A stretch of DNA of 64,000 nucleotides from Paenibacillus rhizovicinus (GTDB lineage: Bacteria; Bacillota; Bacilli; Paenibacillales; Paenibacillaceae). The translations under genes were made by a program, and so were the position numbers. Under the pieces are notes generated by a model, which had not been told where the DNA came from, searched no databases, and worked only from the letters and a program-made list of their open reading frames with translations. Positions 60,900-64,000 of this stretch are shown piece after piece. Within the stretch, counting starts at the first letter, position 1. Every line of letters begins with the position of its first letter. The DNA lies in NCBI RefSeq assembly GCF_010365285.1, contig NZ_CP048286.1, positions 1,693,001 to 1,757,000 of the forward strand, read 5' to 3'.

Positions 60900-61559
60900 C
60901 TAAACCGCTTCGATGTCTTGTTTGATTCGTTCCAGCCCGTCCGCGACTTCGTCGCGCGGCAATCCTCCGGCCTCCAGCGATTCATCCGGGAGCAGCAGCA
61001 GCCTGCGATAGAACTCCAGCGCTTCCTCGCGAGGGATCATGCCGTCTTCGAGCAGCTCGTGAAGAACGTTCTCCGCTTCGTCGTACCGCCGGTCGCCTTC
61101 ATGCCATTCCCACATCAGCAGCTTCGTGGCGCGCGGAAGCTCGTAGCCGTCCAGCTGTTCCGCCATGTCGGCCGCTTCTTCCGACGGCGTCCGCAGCATC
61201 GCGGGCGCATCCAGCAGCGCCAGGCGCATGAACAGGTGGAATGCCTTCAGTTGGAGCGGGTAGCTTTGCTCCGTTCGGCCGAGCTCGTTCAGAATGGCCG
61301 CCTCTTCTTTCATTAATAGCGCAACGCCGCTTATGTTCGCCGTTTCGACGACGCCGTTCGTCGTCATCATCCGCACGAGGTCGGCGTCGGACAGCTGACG
61401 GATCAGCTTGCCGTTCATCCGAAACTTCTTGTCCAATAAATCATCGATGACGAGCAGCGCTTCCTCCTGCTTGCGCTGCTGGCGCAGCCCCATGATAACG
61501 CCCGCCGCTTCGCCCATCTCCTGAATCATCCGCATAAAAAAATCCCGCTGAAATACCAT
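60900..61559 (-). CDS. DUF6483 family protein
   Basis: A 219-residue soluble, almost entirely helical protein of a Firmicute family without known function (DUF6483). Recognisable parts are MVFQRDFFMRMIQEM at the start, EALLVIDDLLDKKFRMNG and a helical repeat region (YDEAENVLHELLEDGMIPRE) that resembles tetratricopeptide repeats. The start at 61559 has GGAGG seven bases upstream; a longer reading is rejected. It is probably in a unit with the methyltransferase. The family name is from memory and should be treated as likely. Confidence 0.8.
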   Translation of the reverse strand: MVFQRDFFMRMIQEMGEAAGVIMGLRQQRKQEEALLVIDDLLDKKFRMNGKLIRQLSDADLVRMMTTNGVVETANISGVALLMKEEAAILNELGRTEQSYPLQLKAFHLFMRLALLDAPAMLRTPSEEAADMAEQLDGYELPRATKLLMWEWHEGDRRYDEAENVLHELLEDGMIPREEALEFYRRLLLLPDESLEAGGLPRDEVADGLERIKQDIEAV

Positions 61560-61625
61560 CGCCGTTCCTCCCCCAGTATCAAACGCCAAACGCGGTGCCA
61601 GTGTTGCAAACCGTTCGAGAAAAAG

Positions 61626-62471
61626 TCACTTATGCTTATTGGCGTCCAGGAATGCGAGCAGCTCCGCGGCCAGCCGCTCCGGCGCTTCTACCATGCTCAT
61701 ATGTCCGCAGTCTTCCAGCAGCGACTGCGTAACCTGCGGTCCGTCCGTCGTAAACGTGTTCGCCGGCGGAATGACTCCGTCCTCCGCGCCCGCGACCAGC
61801 AATCGCGGCACGGATAATCCGTCCAGCACGCCCGTACGGTCAAGGCGCGCTTTCATGCCAAGCGCGGTTGCCGCCGCGCCTTCCGCGTCCGTCCCCAAGC
61901 CGATGTCGATGATGCTCTTCACTTGACCGCTCATCGATTCCCGGTGAGACGGCGCGAACAGCTTAGGCACCAAGCCTTCCACGAACGGCGCGATCCCTTC
62001 CGTCCGGAGCGCGTGCGCCGCTTTCTCGCGGTTCCCCTTCGCCTCTTCGCTGTCCGGCTTCGCCGTAGAATGCACAAGGCCGAACGCGGCCAGCTTATCG
62101 GGATACAGCTCCGCGAAAGCAAGCGACGCATAACCGCCGAGCGAGTGGCCGAACAAGGTGACGGCATCGGCGTTCAAGTGCTCCAGCAGCAGTCTGAGAT
62201 CCGATGCGAAATCTTCCATCGCATAGATGGGCTGCCCCGGTGAGGTGCTGCGGCCATGACCGCGCAGATCCGGCACGATTAACCGGCCCGCTCCCTCCAG
62301 CTGCGGGAGCACCTGCTCCCAGTAAGCGGAGCTGCCGCAGAAGCCGTGCAGAAGGACGATTACGCGATCCGAATTCGCTGTGCCGGCGGATTTTGAATCG
62401 TAATAGGCGATCTTCTGTCCGTTCGTCATTGTGAACGCTTGGTTTGCTATGGAACGATGATCCGTTGTCAT
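61626..62471 (-). CDS. Alpha/beta hydrolase
   Basis: A 281-residue soluble hydrolase. The oxyanion motif VLLHGFCGSSAYW, nucleophile elbow LFGHSLGGYASL (Ser), acid VAGAEDGVIPP (Asp) and base EDCGHMSMVEAP (His) are all present in the right order. A helical lid of moderate size lies in the middle. The overall pattern is of the lipase/esterase/epoxide hydrolase-like superfamily; substrate unknown. GGTAGGA precedes the ATG. It starts about 86 bases after the YyaC gene stop. Confidence 0.9.
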   Translation of the reverse strand: MTTDHRSIANQAFTMTNGQKIAYYDSKSAGTANSDRVIVLLHGFCGSSAYWEQVLPQLEGAGRLIVPDLRGHGRSTSPGQPIYAMEDFASDLRLLLEHLNADAVTLFGHSLGGYASLAFAELYPDKLAAFGLVHSTAKPDSEEAKGNREKAAHALRTEGIAPFVEGLVPKLFAPSHRESMSGQVKSIIDIGLGTDAEGAAATALGMKARLDRTGVLDGLSVPRLLVAGAEDGVIPPANTFTTDGPQVTQSLLEDCGHMSMVEAPERLAAELLAFLDANKHK

Positions 62472-62557
62472 ATAATTCCTACCCTTCTCAATTGGCTAGC
62501 GCAGCTTGCCGAGTCTGTCCGATCCTTATCCAGCGCAACAACATTATGATCGCAATC

Positions 62558-63133
62558 TCATGCCTTCAATCTCATGGCCTCTACTTCCGGCTGGCTCCAA
62601 GCCGCCTGCACGGCGCTGGCCAAAGCCCGTGCCATGCCGAGCACCTCATGCAGGGACGCATGTTGAATCGTCCAGTAGGGCTTCACGCTCTTCGGGCCGA
62701 CAATGCCGGCAATGCTGTAATGCCCCGCAGGGGATAGCCGCTTGCCGACCGCATGTCCCGGGAAGAGCGGTCCTTCGCCAACGATATAACCCGGTTCCTC
62801 TTCCTTACTACCCAAACAGGCATCGATCGCAATCGTCAATAACGACTCCGGAATCGCCGATTTCAACGATTCGTACCGGTCCGCGTCGCAGGGATCGTCC
62901 AATGTGCCGACTACGCGGCCCCAGCCCGACTGCTTCAGCAGCGTGCCGACGAGCGGTCCGAACGAGTCCCCCGTCGAGCAATCCGTTCCGATACATAAGA
63001 AAGCGACCTGGTCGCGGTCCGGTTGAACGGCTGCCGCCTTACGAAGGAATGCCTCCACGCCTTCGATGGAGACGCGCTGCCTGTTCACGGGATCTTCCGC
63101 GCGCCCTCTGCGCGCTTTGGCCCGGTTTCCCAT
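62558..63133 (-). CDS. yyaC: YyaC family spore protease-like protein
   Basis: A 191-residue protein of the YyaC family, related in fold to the germination protease GPR and HybD. The core CIGTDCSTGDSFGPLVGTLL is the family signature with its Asp residues at metal or catalytic positions; TIAIDACLGS is the second. Function in B. subtilis is unclear; it is linked to sporulation. GGAGG lies about nine bases before the ATG. It is divergent from the DUF1128 gene. Confidence 0.9.
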   Translation of the reverse strand: MGNRAKARRGRAEDPVNRQRVSIEGVEAFLRKAAAVQPDRDQVAFLCIGTDCSTGDSFGPLVGTLLKQSGWGRVVGTLDDPCDADRYESLKSAIPESLLTIAIDACLGSKEEEPGYIVGEGPLFPGHAVGKRLSPAGHYSIAGIVGPKSVKPYWTIQHASLHEVLGMARALASAVQAAWSQPEVEAMRLKA

Positions 63134-63295
63134 GGGTATCGCTTCCTCCTCGTTCCAACTGTCCTCATTGTAACGAAATCGGCCCTCCGCTTCAAATCGG
63201 CAGGTTCGCTCGGAACGGCAGTGGCGGGCCGTCCTCCGTCATGCTACAATACCACTACAAAACCAACAGGCCGTTCGAATAGGAGGAGAAATTCA

Positions 63296-63523
63296 ATGAG
63301 AAACTTAGAAGAACCGAATGTAGACAACATCGCCTATATGATTGAAGAAATCAAAAGCAAGCTGCGCATGGCTTCGGGAGCCGCGATGCAAGCGACCAAT
63401 TTCAGTCTCCAAAAATACGAGGATCTGCGCGATGTCTACGAGATCGTTGCGAGCAAAGATAAATTCAGCATCAGCGAAGTCGAAGCCATCGTATCCGAAC
63501 TCGGACAGCTCCGCGAGAAATAA
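63296..63523 (+). CDS. DUF1128 family protein (YfkK-like)
   Basis: A 75-residue helical protein of the DUF1128 family (YfkK in B. subtilis). The core NIAYMIEEIKSKLRMASGAA and FSISEVEAIVSELGQLREK are typical. AGGAGG precedes the ATG, which decides the start over a much longer reading upstream. Function unknown. A strong terminator follows. Confidence 0.88.
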   Translation: MRNLEEPNVDNIAYMIEEIKSKLRMASGAAMQATNFSLQKYEDLRDVYEIVASKDKFSISEVEAIVSELGQLREK

Positions 63524-63576
63524 AGCCCTTTTTTCGTTTACAATTAATTACATTTTACGCCATAGTATGACAAAAT

Positions 63577-63607
63577 AAAAACCGGGCGCCTGCTGCGTCC
63601 GGTTTTT
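63577..63607 (+). terminator. Terminator after the DUF1128 gene
   Basis: AAAAACCGG pairs with CCGGTTTTT around a 13-base loop with a T-run; probably also serves the convergent partial gene. Confidence 0.88.
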
Positions 63608-63660
63608 ACTCGTTTCCAATAATTTACTTCTTTTACCACTATCGCATAGCCTCATTGCTG

Positions 63661-64000
63661 CTAGCTATCCATACCGTCTTCGTCCGATGGCGACGTTCCC
63701 GAAGCGATGATCGACAGCTTAATGGAGACCGTCTTGTGCTCGCCCTTCAGGAAATAAGCAAGTCGTTCCAGCTTCTCCGCAAGCTCAGGTCCGCTCAGCG
63801 TCACATTGAGCTCGTAGCCGAACTGGTCTTCCGGAGCGGTACGCCCGCCTGCCGCATAAGGGGCTGCCGTGTAGGCCTCGGCCGCACCGCGCGAAGCAAG
63901 CAGCTGCTCGGGCGAGAATTTATCCGATTTGTTCACGACGCGCTCGTAAATACGCAGTTTCTTGAGCAGCATGTAATATTGAGCGGAATGCTTGAAGCCC
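63661..64000 (-). CDS. Hypothetical protein, C-terminal part (cut by right edge)
   Basis: The frame is open from the right edge to a stop at 63661. I do not recognise the family. The visible C-terminal 112 residues contain a basic helix (YMLLKKLRIYERVVNK), an Ala/Tyr-rich low-complexity part (AEAYTAAPYAAGG), a beta-strand region (FGYELNVTLSGPELAEKLER) and an acidic tail (SPSDEDGMDS). An ATG at 63972 could be a start, but the frame continues upstream without a stop and no ribosome site precedes it, so the true start is probably outside. Confidence 0.6.
   Translation of the reverse strand, partial: GFKHSAQYYMLLKKLRIYERVVNKSDKFSPEQLLASRGAAEAYTAAPYAAGGRTAPEDQFGYELNVTLSGPELAEKLERLAYFLKGEHKTVSIKLSIIASGTSPSDEDGMDS

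Overview
The window looks like chromosomal DNA from a Gram-positive, spore-forming Firmicute of the Paenibacillus/Cohnella type. The evidence is moderately high GC with strong AGGAGG ribosome sites, spore genes (CmpA, YyaC), S-layer-homology anchoring, CcpA-type cre operators, YesM/YesN two-component pairs beside sugar ABC transporters, and many AraC regulators. The order Tex(ydcI)-cmpA-sprT(ydcK)-tRNA genes matches the Bacillus subtilis order as I remember it. I see no insertion sequence, prophage, CRISPR array or rRNA operon.

Layout. 1-5.2 kb: a PAS protein cut by the left edge, a TetR regulator with a palindromic operator, two CAP/SCP-domain envelope proteins, an HNH nuclease and an AraC regulator. 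5.2-10.5 kb: small sugar or secondary-metabolism units under AraC regulators (PhyH dioxygenase; Gfo/Idh oxidoreductase plus TIM-barrel isomerase) and a VOC protein behind a cre site. 10.9-14.6 kb: methionine aminopeptidase, aspartate carbamoyltransferase and a KtrB/TrkH potassium transporter. 14.7-16.9 kb: an AraC regulator divergent from a GH172 (DUF2961) enzyme. 17-44.3 kb: a large carbohydrate-utilisation region, all on the minus strand. It holds two SBP/permease/permease transporters, two YesM/YesN pairs, a GH39-like enzyme and a 1890-residue SLH-anchored GH42-like enzyme sharing tandem binding modules, a GH116 and a GH140/DUF4038 enzyme. Both transporter operons carry a perfect cre match near the promoter. 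44.5-45.5 kb: seven tRNA genes in two partly duplicated groups. 45.5-55 kb: housekeeping and spore genes (SprT, CmpA, Tex, MBL hydrolase, thioredoxin-like, DedA), a cupredoxin, small unknown proteins and an O-antigen ligase-like membrane protein. 55-59.6 kb: a cyclic-di-GMP operon. 59.7-64 kb: methyltransferase, DUF6483, alpha/beta hydrolase, YyaC, DUF1128 and a partial gene.

The most striking object is the cyclic-di-GMP operon. Two GGDEF proteins and an HD-GYP protein are followed, in the same direction, by a class I cyclic-di-GMP (GEMM) riboswitch with its own terminator and then a PilZ receptor gene. The operon's product can therefore decide whether the receptor is transcribed. The HD-GYP protein has lost the His of its HD pair (Phe-Asp instead of His-Asp), so it may not hydrolyse the messenger normally.

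In the carbohydrate region the likely flow is: SLH-anchored and secreted hydrolases cut a plant polysaccharide at the cell surface, the two ABC systems import oligosaccharides, GH116 and GH140 (no signal peptides) finish them inside, YesM/YesN pairs sense substrate, and CcpA represses when better carbon is present. The substrate is inferred only from enzyme families.
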